Shown here: positions 8,549-15,973 of the stretch, piece by piece | Position numbering within the stretch: the stretch's first letter is position 1 | Layout of the letters: every line of letters starts with the position of its first letter | Assembly: GCA_937892955.1 (NCBI GenBank) | Contig: CALBKH010000107.1 | Span: forward strand, 107,019 to 171,018 | DNA from: an uncultured Alphaproteobacteria bacterium | GTDB lineage: Bacteria; Pseudomonadota; Alphaproteobacteria; Rhizobiales; Ancalomicrobiaceae | Reading direction: 5' to 3' | DNA: 64,000 nucleotides | Translations under genes and position numbers: made by a program | The notes under the pieces: generated by a model | The model's input: the letters and a program-made list of their open reading frames with translations, nothing else | What the model was told of the DNA's origin: nothing | The model's database searches: none

Positions 8549-8974
8549 ATGTCTAAGGACGTGTCGATCGGGACCGCCGCACGGGCGAGCGGGGTCAAGG
8601 TGCCGACCATCCGGTACTACGAGCAGATCGGCCTGTTGCCTGCGCCGGCACGCAGCGATGCCCGTCGGCGGTTGTTCGGCCCCGGCGACCTGCGGCGGTT
8701 GTCCTTCATCCGCCACGCCCGCGAATTGGGGTTCGACATGGAGGCGATCGCCACTCTGCTGGTGCTTCAGGACGACCCGCACGGCTCCTGCGCCACCGCC
8801 GACGCGATCGCGCGGGCTCGTCTCGCCGAAGTGGAGCGCCGCATCACGGCCCTCGAAGCTCTGCGGGGCGAACTCCAGCGCATGGTGGACGAATGTGCCA
8901 ACGGCCGGGTCGCCGAATGTCGTGTCATCGAAACGCTCGCCGATACCAACCACACGCACGGTAGGTTCGACTGA
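8549..8974 (+). CDS. cadR: MerR-family metal-responsive regulator (CadR/ZntR-like)
   Basis: A 141-aa MerR protein. I took the ATG at 8549 (MSKDVSIG); an upstream in-frame ATG at 8495 would run through the operator. The winged HTH has SIGTAARASGVKVPTIRYYE, followed by the usual RRL-F and LRRLSFIRHARELGF segments and a dimerisation helix. Three C-terminal-half cysteines (GSCATAD, DECANG, AECRV) are placed as in metal sensors of the ZntR/CadR/PbrR group. It is divergent from cadA and should activate it in response to Cd, Zn or Pb. The exact metal cannot be read from sequence. Confidence 0.9.
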   Translation: MSKDVSIGTAARASGVKVPTIRYYEQIGLLPAPARSDARRRLFGPGDLRRLSFIRHARELGFDMEAIATLLVLQDDPHGSCATADAIARARLAEVERRITALEALRGELQRMVDECANGRVAECRVIETLADTNHTHGRFD

Positions 8975-9063
8975 CCTATCCACATCGGGGGAGTCCTTCG
9001 GTGGATGAGGAGCATCATGGTGGTGACCCGCGATCGCTCACGACATGAAGGGGTCTGGCCAAA

Positions 9064-9092
9064 TTGACCAACTCGCCTCGAAGGGGTTAGTC
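9064..9092 (+). promoter_or_regulatory. Promoter of the fluoride operon
   Basis: TTGACC (9064-9069) and TTAGTC (9087-9092) with a 17-bp spacer form a sigma70-like promoter. Initiation about 7 bases downstream would place the start of the RNA just before the fluoride aptamer at about 9105. The -35 box is close to consensus and the -10 box is weak. This is the only good candidate promoter between the MerR gene and the riboswitch. Confidence 0.55.
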
Positions 9093-9104
9093 TCGAATTC
9101 ATCA

Positions 9105-9160
9105 GATGGGGATGGAGTCCCCCGATACCCGCCCGTCGTGGGCTGATGACTCCTGCTTGG
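9105..9160 (+). ncRNA. Fluoride riboswitch (crcB RNA motif)
   Basis: The 5' part GGGGATGGAGTCCCCC (9108-9123) and the 3' part GGGCTGATGACTCCTGC (9140-9156) match the fluoride aptamer consensus: a GAUGG loop closed by G/C pairs and the hallmark GCUGAUG-CUCCU strand. The hairpin GCCC-GTCGT-GGGC (9131-9143) supplies the internal stem, and GGAGTC with GACTCC can form the long-range pairing. A terminator follows at 9206, and CrcB plus enolase lie downstream. Fluoride binding should stabilise the aptamer and let transcription pass into the operon. Confidence 0.93.
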
Positions 9161-9205
9161 ATGGGCCTGCGAGGGCCCGTCGAGGTGGGAGCGTATGTTG
9201 CGAGA

Positions 9206-9228
9206 CCCGCCGTCGGCGGGTTTTTTCT
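9206..9228 (+). terminator. Riboswitch-controlled intrinsic terminator
   Basis: The hairpin ACCCGCC-GTC-GGCGGGT (9206-9222) is directly followed by TTTTTTC. It lies between the fluoride aptamer and the MFS start at 9255, with no gene ending upstream on this strand, so it is best read as the expression platform. A second small stem GGGCC/GGCCC (9163-9178) sits between aptamer and terminator and may take part in switching. Confidence 0.9.
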
Positions 9229-9254
9229 TGCCCGAAACAAAGATCGGGCATGAC

Positions 9255-10469
9255 ATGGACGAAACCATCGAAGGACGTCGATCGGTCTTGCGGCGCCTGC
9301 CCCGGGGGATCTGGGCGCTGGGGTTCGTGTCTCTCTTGATGGACGTCTCCTCGGAGATGATCCACGCCCTGCTTCCCGTCTACCTCGTCACCGTGCTGGG
9401 CACGTCGATGGTGACGGTCGGGTTCATCGAGGGGATCGCCGAGGCGACGGCGGCCATCACCAAGATCTTCTCCGGTGCGCTCTCCGACCGACTGGGCAAG
9501 CGGAAGGCTCTGGCCGCGTTCGGCTACGGGCTCGCGGCCTTCACCAAACCGGTGTTCCCACTGGCGCCGACGGTCGGTTGGCTGATCGGTGCCCGCTTCG
9601 TCGACCGGGTGGGCAAGGGGATCAGGGGGGCACCGCGCGACGCGCTCGTCGCCGACCTTTCGTCTCCTGATACGAGAGGAGCCGCATTCGGCCTGCGGCA
9701 ATCGCTCGACACGGTCGGCGCCTTCGTCGGCCCGTTGTTGGCGATCGTCTTGATGTGGGCTACGGCGAACAGCTTCCACGCCGTCTTCTGGTGGTCCGTC
9801 GTGCCCGGCTTTATGGCGCTCGGCCTCATTCTTTTCGCCGTCCACGAACCGGAGCGACCGGAGACACTGCGCCGCGTGCGGAATCCGCTCGCCGTCGTCG
9901 AACTGCGGCGTCTCGGGCGTGCCTATTGGATGGTGGTCGCGGTCTCGGCCGTCTTCACACTCGCCCGCTTCAGTGAGGCCTTTCTGGTCCTACGAGCGCA
10001 GAACGTCGGCGTTCCGATCGCGCTCGTTCCGGCCGTCATGGTGGTGATGAACATCGTCTATGCGGCTGCTGCGACCCCGGCCGGTATGGTTTCGGATCGC
10101 CTCGGTCGCTCGGGGATCCTGTTCTTCGGCTTCGGCATGCTGATCGTTGCCGACGTCGTTCTCGCGCTCGTGCCGTCACTTCCAGGCCTCGCCATGGGTG
10201 TCGCGGCGTGGGGCCTCCATATGGGGCTCACGCAAGGGCTTCTGACGACGCTGGTCGCCGACACCGTACCGCCGGAACTACGCGGCACGGCCTTCGGCGC
10301 GTTCAACTTCGTATCAGGTCTCGCGATGCTCGCCGCGAGCATCATCGCGGGTGCCTTGTGGGACGGAGTCGGGCCGGCCGGCACCTTCCTGGCGGGAGCG
10401 GCGTTCGCGGCCGTCGCGATGGTCGGGCTTCTCGTCGTCCGAGCGAACCAGAGAGGGAAGGCTGCATGA
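9255..10469 (+). CDS. MFS transporter, first gene of the fluoride operon
   Basis: A 404-aa, 12-helix major facilitator protein. I chose the ATG at 9255 (MDETIEG), since the in-frame start at 9195 would lie upstream of the terminator hairpin. The conserved MFS loop between helices 2 and 3 appears as GALSDRLGKRK, and RVGKGIRGAPRDALVADL follows in the first half. A similar loop (GMVSDRLGRSG) appears in the second half. Its start follows the riboswitch terminator by 27 bases, and its stop overlaps the next gene (ATGA, 10466-10469). Fluoride control implies a role in tolerance, but the substrate is unknown: fluoride, an organofluorine compound or a compensating metabolite are all possible. Confidence 0.85.
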   Translation: MDETIEGRRSVLRRLPRGIWALGFVSLLMDVSSEMIHALLPVYLVTVLGTSMVTVGFIEGIAEATAAITKIFSGALSDRLGKRKALAAFGYGLAAFTKPVFPLAPTVGWLIGARFVDRVGKGIRGAPRDALVADLSSPDTRGAAFGLRQSLDTVGAFVGPLLAIVLMWATANSFHAVFWWSVVPGFMALGLILFAVHEPERPETLRRVRNPLAVVELRRLGRAYWMVVAVSAVFTLARFSEAFLVLRAQNVGVPIALVPAVMVVMNIVYAAAATPAGMVSDRLGRSGILFFGFGMLIVADVVLALVPSLPGLAMGVAAWGLHMGLTQGLLTTLVADTVPPELRGTAFGAFNFVSGLAMLAASIIAGALWDGVGPAGTFLAGAAFAAVAMVGLLVVRANQRGKAA

Positions 10470-10663
10470 AGCTGCTCCGAGATCTCTGGACGCTCTTTTT
10501 CGTGGATCGAGGTTTTGCAGCGTCGCTGCTGGCGGTGTTCGGCCTCGCGGGCGTCCTCCAATTCGTGTTCCTGGCCAGCCTGCCAACGGTTCTCGCCGTA
10601 GTCGGCCTCGGCTGCATGACTGCTCTGGTGGGTGTCGAGCTTTCGAAAGACAAGGATGATTGA
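10466..10663 (+). CDS. 65-aa small membrane protein of the fluoride operon
   Basis: It begins with the ATG of an ATGA overlap with the MFS gene and ends just before crcB, so it is translationally coupled to both. The sequence has a basic, aromatic N-terminus (MKLLRDLWTLFFVDR), then two hydrophobic stretches (about residues 17-36 and 38-56) and a charged tail ELSKDKDD, fitting a two-helix inner-membrane peptide. I recognise no family. Position between a transporter and the fluoride channel suggests an accessory subunit or a structural spacer; this is inference. Confidence 0.7.
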   Translation: MKLLRDLWTLFFVDRGFAASLLAVFGLAGVLQFVFLASLPTVLAVVGLGCMTALVGVELSKDKDD

Positions 10664-10667
10664 TGAC

Positions 10668-11048
10668 ATGCTCTCCTATCTGATCGTGTTCTTGGGGGCC
10701 GGGATCGGCGGCTCGCTCCGCCACGGAACCAATCTCGCGACCGCGAAGTGGTTCGGTGTCGACTTCCCTTACGGAACCTTGACCGTCAACGTGGTCGGAT
10801 CGCTGGTGATGGGCCTGCTGGCTGGGTATTTCGCGTTCAAGGGCACCGTGTCACAGCCTTGGCGCCTGTTCCTCGCGACCGGCATTCTCGGCGGTTTCAC
10901 GACCTTCTCGTCGTTTTCGTTGGACATGGTGGCGCTGTGGGAACGCAACGAGATCGCGCTTCTCGCCATCTACGCAGTCGTGTCGCTCGTCGCTTCCGTG
11001 GCGGGGCTCATGATCGGTCTTCATGCCGTTCGCGGGGTGTTGTCGTGA
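10668..11048 (+). CDS. crcB: Fluoride ion channel CrcB/Fluc
   Basis: A 126-aa, four-helix Fluc channel subunit that exports fluoride as a dual-topology dimer. GAGIGGSLRHG lies in helix 1, FPYGTLTVNVVGSL in helix 2 with the conserved Asn, and GILGGFTTFSSFS in the broken helix 3 that carries the Phe box and the Na+ site. I chose the ATG at 10668 because AAGG lies about 12 bases upstream; ATG 10656 would add four residues. Its TGA overlaps the GTG of the next gene. Position behind a fluoride riboswitch is fully consistent. Confidence 0.96.
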   Translation: MLSYLIVFLGAGIGGSLRHGTNLATAKWFGVDFPYGTLTVNVVGSLVMGLLAGYFAFKGTVSQPWRLFLATGILGGFTTFSSFSLDMVALWERNEIALLAIYAVVSLVASVAGLMIGLHAVRGVLS

Positions 11049-11626
11049 AACGTCTGCTCGGGACCTTTTGGGGCCGCTCGATCGCCGTCACTGTTGGGAG
11101 TGTTCTGCTCATCGCTGCCGTGTGTGGCGCTTGGGTCGGATGGATCCAAGCCTTCGGCAATGTTTCCGTCGAATTCGGCGGAGATTTGGTACGCAGCGCA
11201 CAACTCGATCCGGCGACGATGGCGAAGGTCCTCGAACAGTATCGGATCCGCACCGTCATCAATCTCAGGGGTGCGAATCCCGGCGACGATTGGTTCGATG
11301 GCGAGGTATTGGCCGCCGAGAAGGTTGGGGCGAGCCATGTGAGCTTGGCATTGTCCGCCACCCGAGAGCCGGACGATCAACTCCTCACTACGTTGACCGA
11401 CATCCTGAAGTCGGCGAAGCGCCCCATCCTGATCCACTGCAACTGGGGATCGGATCGCACAGGCTTGGCGGCCGCGCTCTACGGGCTCGCCGTGAAGAAG
11501 GTCGGTGTCGACGAAGCGGCCGGGCAACTTTCCTTCCGCTACGGCCATTTTCCCTGGCTGACGAGTGAAACCGGGGCGATGGACCGGGCCTTTTGGCGGG
11601 CCGCCGGTGCAGGCGACGCGCGATGA
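11045..11626 (+). CDS. Membrane-anchored protein tyrosine phosphatase-like protein
   Basis: A 193-aa protein starting at GTG in a GTGA overlap with crcB. Residues 12-30 (AVTVGSVLLIAAVCGAWVG) form an N-terminal anchor. The rest is a dual-specificity/tyrosine phosphatase-like domain with the signature HCNWGSDRTG (Cys-x5-Arg), preceded by INLRGANPGDDWF, a beta-strand pattern common in this family. The Cys nucleophile and Arg are both present. It should act at the membrane face on phosphoproteins or phosphorylated small molecules. Its place in a fluoride operon is odd, since fluoride inhibits many phosphoryl-transfer enzymes; it may compensate for them. The substrate is unknown. Confidence 0.82.
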   Translation: MKRLLGTFWGRSIAVTVGSVLLIAAVCGAWVGWIQAFGNVSVEFGGDLVRSAQLDPATMAKVLEQYRIRTVINLRGANPGDDWFDGEVLAAEKVGASHVSLALSATREPDDQLLTTLTDILKSAKRPILIHCNWGSDRTGLAAALYGLAVKKVGVDEAAGQLSFRYGHFPWLTSETGAMDRAFWRAAGAGDAR

Positions 11627-11657
11627 ACAGCAAATCGATCGGGAGGAGGACAAGATC

Positions 11658-12503
11658 ATGACGCACATCACGGAGCCTAGGGTCGTCGATGGTCTGCGCA
11701 TTCTGGTGCTCCTGCCCGAGCCGGAAACCGTGGCGGCAGCGCTGGACTGCGCAATCGCGGCCTCTCGCGGGCGCGACGCTCGCGTCGAAGCCGTCCAGAT
11801 CGGCTTTGACCCGGAAAAGGGGATCGTCTCCGCCGAAGAACTCGACATCCAGCAGATCCGCGCGGCCTTCGAGGGAAGCGCCGCCGATCGCCGTGCGCGA
11901 GTGACAGGCGAGTTCGATGCTTGGAAGTCCAGGACGCCGGCTGGGAAGGTGGTCGACCTGCGTGCCGACGTCGGCGTCGTCGAAGGCTATGTAGAGATGG
12001 AGGCCCGATCGGTCGATATGATCGTGATCGGCCGTCCATCCAACCTCGACGCGCGCGATGCTCTGCATGCGGCACTGTTTCGAACCGAGCGTCTGGTTCT
12101 CGTCGTGCCGGTGACGGCGGCAGGTGTCGCGAGCTTGGGACGGCGGATCGTCGTTGGTTGGAAGCCGACGGATCAGGCTAGGCGTGCCGTGGAGACGGCT
12201 ACCCCGTGGTTGAAAGCGGCGAACGAGGTGACCGTCGTCTCTGTCGACAAGCCGGGTACGCCCCCTTACGAGCCGAGCGCACGTGGCCTGTTCGGTCGGC
12301 TCGGGATCGACGCACGCTTCGTCACGCTGTGCCGTGAGGGGCGTAGCGTCGGCGAGCAATTGCTCGTCGAGGCGCACAGGCTCGACGGCGACTGCCTGTT
12401 GATCGGCGCTTACCACCACGGTCCACTCTGGGAAGCGGTGCTCGGCGGCGTGACGCGCGATGTCCTCGCCCAACTTGATCTTCCCGTCTTCATGCGCCGG
12501 TGA
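11658..12503 (+). CDS. Universal stress protein, tandem UspA domains
   Basis: A 281-aa cytosolic protein with two UspA-like alpha/beta domains (about residues 8-145 and 150-281). Segments such as VDMIVIGRPSNLDA in the first and GDCLLIGAYHHGPLWEAVLGGVTRDVL in the second resemble the nucleotide-binding loop and the final helix of the family. A good ribosome site (GGAGGA) lies 11 bases before the ATG at 11658. UspA-type genes are known among fluoride riboswitch targets. It probably helps survival under fluoride stress, but the mechanism is not established. Confidence 0.85.
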   Translation: MTHITEPRVVDGLRILVLLPEPETVAAALDCAIAASRGRDARVEAVQIGFDPEKGIVSAEELDIQQIRAAFEGSAADRRARVTGEFDAWKSRTPAGKVVDLRADVGVVEGYVEMEARSVDMIVIGRPSNLDARDALHAALFRTERLVLVVPVTAAGVASLGRRIVVGWKPTDQARRAVETATPWLKAANEVTVVSVDKPGTPPYEPSARGLFGRLGIDARFVTLCREGRSVGEQLLVEAHRLDGDCLLIGAYHHGPLWEAVLGGVTRDVLAQLDLPVFMRR

Positions 12504-12559
12504 ACGGCGACGAAAACTCTCGGGTGTCCCGGGTCCTCGAATTCGAAAAGGAGAACACC

Positions 12560-13831
12560 ATGTCGACCATCACTTCGGTCTCGGCTCACGAAATCCTCGA
12601 TTCGCGCGGCAATCCGACGGTTCGCGTCTTCGTCGGGCTCGACGACGGAACGCGAGTCTCGGCGTCGGTGCCTTCCGGTGCGTCGACCGGTGAGCACGAG
12701 GCGGTCGAGCTGCGCGACAGCGACAAGGCGCGGTACGGCGGCAAGGGGGTATTGAAGGCCGTCGCCAACGTCGCCGACGTGATCGCCCCGGCGCTCGTCG
12801 GCCGCGACCCGATGGCCCAGGCCGTGATCGACGAGCTGATGCTCGATCTCGACGGCACGTCCAACAAGGCGAAGCTCGGTGCGAATGCCATTCTCGGCGT
12901 ATCGATGGCCGTGGCCCGAGCCGCCGCGACGAGCGCGAAGCTGCCCCTCTACGCCTATCTCGGCGGCGTGGGGGCGACGCGTCTGCCGGTGCCGATGATG
13001 AACATCCTCAACGGTGGGAAACACGCCGACAACAGCGTCGACTTCCAGGAGTTCATGGTGATGCCGGTCGGTCGGCCGACGTTCGCCGAGGCACTGCGCT
13101 GTGGGGCCGAGACCTTTCATGCGCTGGCGAAAATCCTGGCGAAGAAGGGTTACTCGACCGCCGTCGGCGACGAAGGTGGCTTCGCGCCCAATCTGAAGAG
13201 CAACGAGGAGGCGTGCGAGCTGATCGTCGAGGCGATCACCGCGGCGGGCTATGAGCCGGGCCGGGACGCCGTCATTGCGCTCGATCCGGCAGCGAGTTCG
13301 TTCTTCTCGAACGGCGGCTACGATCTTTCGAAGTCCGGTTCCGGCCGTAAGTCGAGCGCCGAGATGATCGCGCTCTATGAGAAGTGGATCGACACCTACC
13401 CGATTGCCTCGATCGAGGACGGCCTCGACGAGAACGACTGGGACGGCTTCGCCGCCCAGACGGCGGCGCAGGGCGACCGCATCCAGATCGTCGGTGACGA
13501 CATCTTCGTCACCAACCCGGCCTTCGTCGCCCGCGGCATCGAGAAGAAGGCGGCCAATGCGGTTCTGATCAAGCTCAACCAGATCGGCACGGTGACCGAG
13601 ACGGTTCGCACCATCGCGCTCTGCCGCAAAGCCGGCTGGGCCTACGTCATCTCGCATCGCTCCGGCGAGACCGAGGACACGTTCATGGCCGACTTCGCGG
13701 TGGCGATGGGCGGGGGTCAGATCAAGACCGGTTCGGCGTGCCGCAGCGAGCGCATCGCCAAATACAACCGACTGCTGGAGATCGAGAGCGAACTCGGCAA
13801 AACGGCGGAGTTCGGTTCGCCGTTTGCCTGA
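12560..13831 (+). CDS. eno: Enolase (accessory copy in fluoride operon)
   Basis: A 423-aa phosphopyruvate hydratase converting 2-phosphoglycerate to phosphoenolpyruvate. The catalytic and Mg-binding residues are present: SGAST, GGKHADN, GDEGG, ALDPAAS, SIEDGLDE, VGDD, LIKLNQIGT, SHRSGETED and IKTG. It starts with MSTITSVSAHEILDSRGNPT after AAAAGGAG. Enolase is a classical target of fluoride, which binds with phosphate at the Mg site, so induction by a fluoride riboswitch would restore glycolytic flux. Differences from common forms (PAASSFF for CAASEFY, GSACRSER near the end) suggest a divergent second copy. Whether it is less fluoride-sensitive is unknown. Confidence 0.95.
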   Translation: MSTITSVSAHEILDSRGNPTVRVFVGLDDGTRVSASVPSGASTGEHEAVELRDSDKARYGGKGVLKAVANVADVIAPALVGRDPMAQAVIDELMLDLDGTSNKAKLGANAILGVSMAVARAAATSAKLPLYAYLGGVGATRLPVPMMNILNGGKHADNSVDFQEFMVMPVGRPTFAEALRCGAETFHALAKILAKKGYSTAVGDEGGFAPNLKSNEEACELIVEAITAAGYEPGRDAVIALDPAASSFFSNGGYDLSKSGSGRKSSAEMIALYEKWIDTYPIASIEDGLDENDWDGFAAQTAAQGDRIQIVGDDIFVTNPAFVARGIEKKAANAVLIKLNQIGTVTETVRTIALCRKAGWAYVISHRSGETEDTFMADFAVAMGGGQIKTGSACRSERIAKYNRLLEIESELGKTAEFGSPFA

Positions 13832-13838
13832 TGGAAAC

Positions 13839-13872
13839 GCCCCCGTCGACGAAGTATTTCGGCTGCGGGGGC
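13839..13872 (+). terminator. Hairpin between eno and the convergent regulator
   Basis: GCCCCCG (13839-13845) and CGGGGGC (13866-13872) form a 7-bp stem with a 20-base loop, followed by CTTCTC. It lies 8 bases past the enolase stop and about 30 bases from the end of the convergent gene, so it could serve either direction. The T tract is poor, so efficiency is doubtful. Confidence 0.45.
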
Positions 13873-13900
13873 CTTCTCGGTCCGGAGTGCGAAGTAGCCG

Positions 13901-14881
13901 TCACGTCTCGGCGACGACCCGCCCCATGTCGGTGATGTCGTAGCCGCCGATACTGCGGAACTCGTTCTGGAACTTCGTCGAGCGCAGGATTTCGAGCATG
14001 GTGCGGATCTCGGGGCGGTCGAGATGCTCGGTCTTGACGACGAGGTCGTAGCGCTCCCGTTTCATCGGCACGAAGTCGAGATTGTCGACCTGTCGGGCGA
14101 TCTTCTCCGTTCCCACCGCCACATCGGCCTCGGCGCGCCCGACCGCGCTGGCCACGGCGAGATGAGACTGGTTCTCGTCACTCCAGCCGGCGATCCGACT
14201 GCCCCACAGCCCCAGGAGCTTGAGGTTCTCGTCGAGCAGGACGCGTGAGCCGGCACCCTTCTCGCGGTTGATCATACAGATGTCGTCGCGACCGAAATCG
14301 GCCCAAGAGGTGATGCCCTTCGGGTTGCCCTTGGCGACGTAGAGCCCCTGTGTCCGGTAGGTGATGTTGACGATTGTGCAGCGGACGCCCGGCAGCAGAG
14401 CCCGGACGTGGGGCGTGTTGTAGTCGTCGCTCGTGCTGTCCCACAGGTGCGCCGTCGCGACGGCGACCTTGTCGTGATAGAGCGAGACGAGGCTGTCGTA
14501 GCTGCCGATATAGGCCCTCAGCGCCATGACGCCGTGGTGGCGCATGAAGTTCGACAGGATGTCGAGCACCAGATCCTGGCCGCAGATGACGAAGCCGGCG
14601 TTCTTCCGGTGCTCCGCCGACAAGTCGAAATAGCGCGTCTCGTCGAGCGCGGTGGGCTTCGGTAGGGCCGGTGGGAGCGGCGCCGTCTTCGACGCCTCGA
14701 TGCAGGCGAGCACGTCGGCCTCGGTGAAGCGGATCTTTCGGCCGACCTTGTAGTGGCCGATGCCACCGTTCTTGATCAGCGTGTAGACGCCGCTCCGACT
14801 GATGTTCAGTCGCTCGGCGACATCCTCGACCGTCAGGGCATCGCTGGGGGGCATGGCGGGTTCGTCTCTTTTCATTTTCAT
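13901..14881 (-). CDS. HTH regulator with periplasmic-binding-protein-like domain (molybdate/tungstate-type)
   Basis: A 326-aa cytosolic regulator. Residues 15-65 are an excisionase/MerR-like helix-turn-helix (TVEDVAERLNISRSGVYTL, then YKVGRKIRF). From about 85 there is a type-II periplasmic-binding-protein fold (PBP-like domain) without a signal peptide, including MINREKGAGSR, a typical anion-site motif of ModA-like sensors. Proteins of this design control molybdate or tungstate uptake in place of ModE. It is divergent from the TauE-modAABC genes, with repeated motifs in between. The start is uncertain: ATG 14881 or ATG 14854 (MPPSDALT) are both possible. Confidence 0.8.
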   Translation of the reverse strand: MKMKRDEPAMPPSDALTVEDVAERLNISRSGVYTLIKNGGIGHYKVGRKIRFTEADVLACIEASKTAPLPPALPKPTALDETRYFDLSAEHRKNAGFVICGQDLVLDILSNFMRHHGVMALRAYIGSYDSLVSLYHDKVAVATAHLWDSTSDDYNTPHVRALLPGVRCTIVNITYRTQGLYVAKGNPKGITSWADFGRDDICMINREKGAGSRVLLDENLKLLGLWGSRIAGWSDENQSHLAVASAVGRAEADVAVGTEKIARQVDNLDFVPMKRERYDLVVKTEHLDRPEIRTMLEILRSTKFQNEFRSIGGYDITDMGRVVAET

Positions 14882-14882
14882 T

Positions 14883-15033
14883 CATATTCGTTCGCGCAGA
14901 TTGCCGAAAATTGCATCGTTCGTCCATCTCGTTCGTCTTTACAGCGCGAAGAGACACGGCTTCCCTGCTCAAAAGAAGAGGGAAGTGCGCGAAATATCTC
15001 ATTCCATGCACTTTCATATTCTTTCATGCATGG
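14883..15033 (+). promoter_or_regulatory. Repeat-rich control region between regulator and transport genes
   Basis: An AT-richer stretch carries the motif CAT-(n)-TCGTTCG at 14883-14894 (CATATTCGTTCG), 14914-14924 (CATCGTTCGTC) and 14925-14937 (CATCTCGTTCGTC), the last two adjoining. Further on, a perfect inverted repeat CCATGCA (15004-15010)/TGCATGG (15027-15033) encloses two CTTTCAT units. Such direct repeats beside a single-HTH regulator are plausible operators for autoregulation and for the transport operon. Confidence 0.5.
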
Positions 15034-15068
15034 CGCCGAGACGGCGCTGGAGACCTCGAGGAAACGAG

Positions 15069-15917
15069 ATGAGCGAAGCGCCGACCGTAGCCGTATCGAA
15101 TACCGAAGGAGGTCCCTCGGACGTCGCGCCCGTGGCGATGCGGTCGGCCGCGCCGGCCTTCGCCGGTGGCGCACTCATCGGCTCGCTCGGCGGGCTGATC
15201 GGGCTCGGCGGGGCGGAGTTCCGCCTGCCGCTGCTGATCGGGCCCTATCGCTTCCGGGCGCTCGAGGCGGTGATCCTCAACAAGGCGATGAGCCTGATCG
15301 TCGTCGCCTCGGCGCTGCCGTTCCGCGCCGTTGCCGTACCCTTCGCGACCGTCGCCGATCATTGGCCGGTCATCGTCAACCTGCTCGCCGGGAGCCTCGC
15401 CGGTGCCTGGCTCGGTGCGGGGTGGGCGACGAAGCTCGGATCGAAGGCGCTCTACCGCATCATCGCCGTGTTGTTGGTCCTGATCGCCGGGGCGTTGCTG
15501 TTCGGGCACGAGACGGGCGGGGCGCACGCCGCCCTGACCGGCTCGTGGCAGATGATCGCCGGCGTCCTGGCGGGGTTCGGCATCGGCGTCGTCGCGGCGC
15601 TGATGGGGGTGGCCGGCGGGGAGCTGTTGATCCCGACGCTGGTTCTTCTCTTCGGTGTCGACATCAAGCTCGCGGGCTCCCTGTCGCTCGCCGTCAGCCT
15701 GCCGACGATGGTCGTCGGCTTCGCTCGCTACAGCCGCGACAGCGCCTTCGCCACGCTCGCCCGCAACAAGCGCTTCGTCATCGTCATGGCGATCGGCTCG
15801 ATCGTCGGCAGTTTCATCGGTGGGCGTCTGCTCGGCCTCGTGTCTTCGTCCGTGCTGCTGCCGGTCCTGGCGCTGATCCTCGTCCTCTCCTCGGTGAAGG
15901 TCTGGCGGCACGGGTGA
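15069..15917 (+). CDS. TauE/SafE-family anion exporter
   Basis: A 282-aa integral membrane protein with eight or so helices and the duplicated glycine-rich family motif: GGALIGSLGGLIGLGGAEFRL in the first half and GIGVVAALMGVAGGELLIP in the second. I chose ATG 15069, behind GAGGAAA; upstream in-frame Mets lie in the operator region. TauE/SafE proteins move sulfite, sulfonates or other organic and inorganic anions. Here it precedes two modA genes, so sulfate/molybdate/tungstate overflow or exchange is a reasonable inference, not shown by sequence. Confidence 0.85.
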   Translation: MSEAPTVAVSNTEGGPSDVAPVAMRSAAPAFAGGALIGSLGGLIGLGGAEFRLPLLIGPYRFRALEAVILNKAMSLIVVASALPFRAVAVPFATVADHWPVIVNLLAGSLAGAWLGAGWATKLGSKALYRIIAVLLVLIAGALLFGHETGGAHAALTGSWQMIAGVLAGFGIGVVAALMGVAGGELLIPTLVLLFGVDIKLAGSLSLAVSLPTMVVGFARYSRDSAFATLARNKRFVIVMAIGSIVGSFIGGRLLGLVSSSVLLPVLALILVLSSVKVWRHG

Positions 15918-15973
15918 GGTTCCTACTTCCCCCAACCGCCCAACGATCTTCACACCACTTTGCTGGAGGCTCC

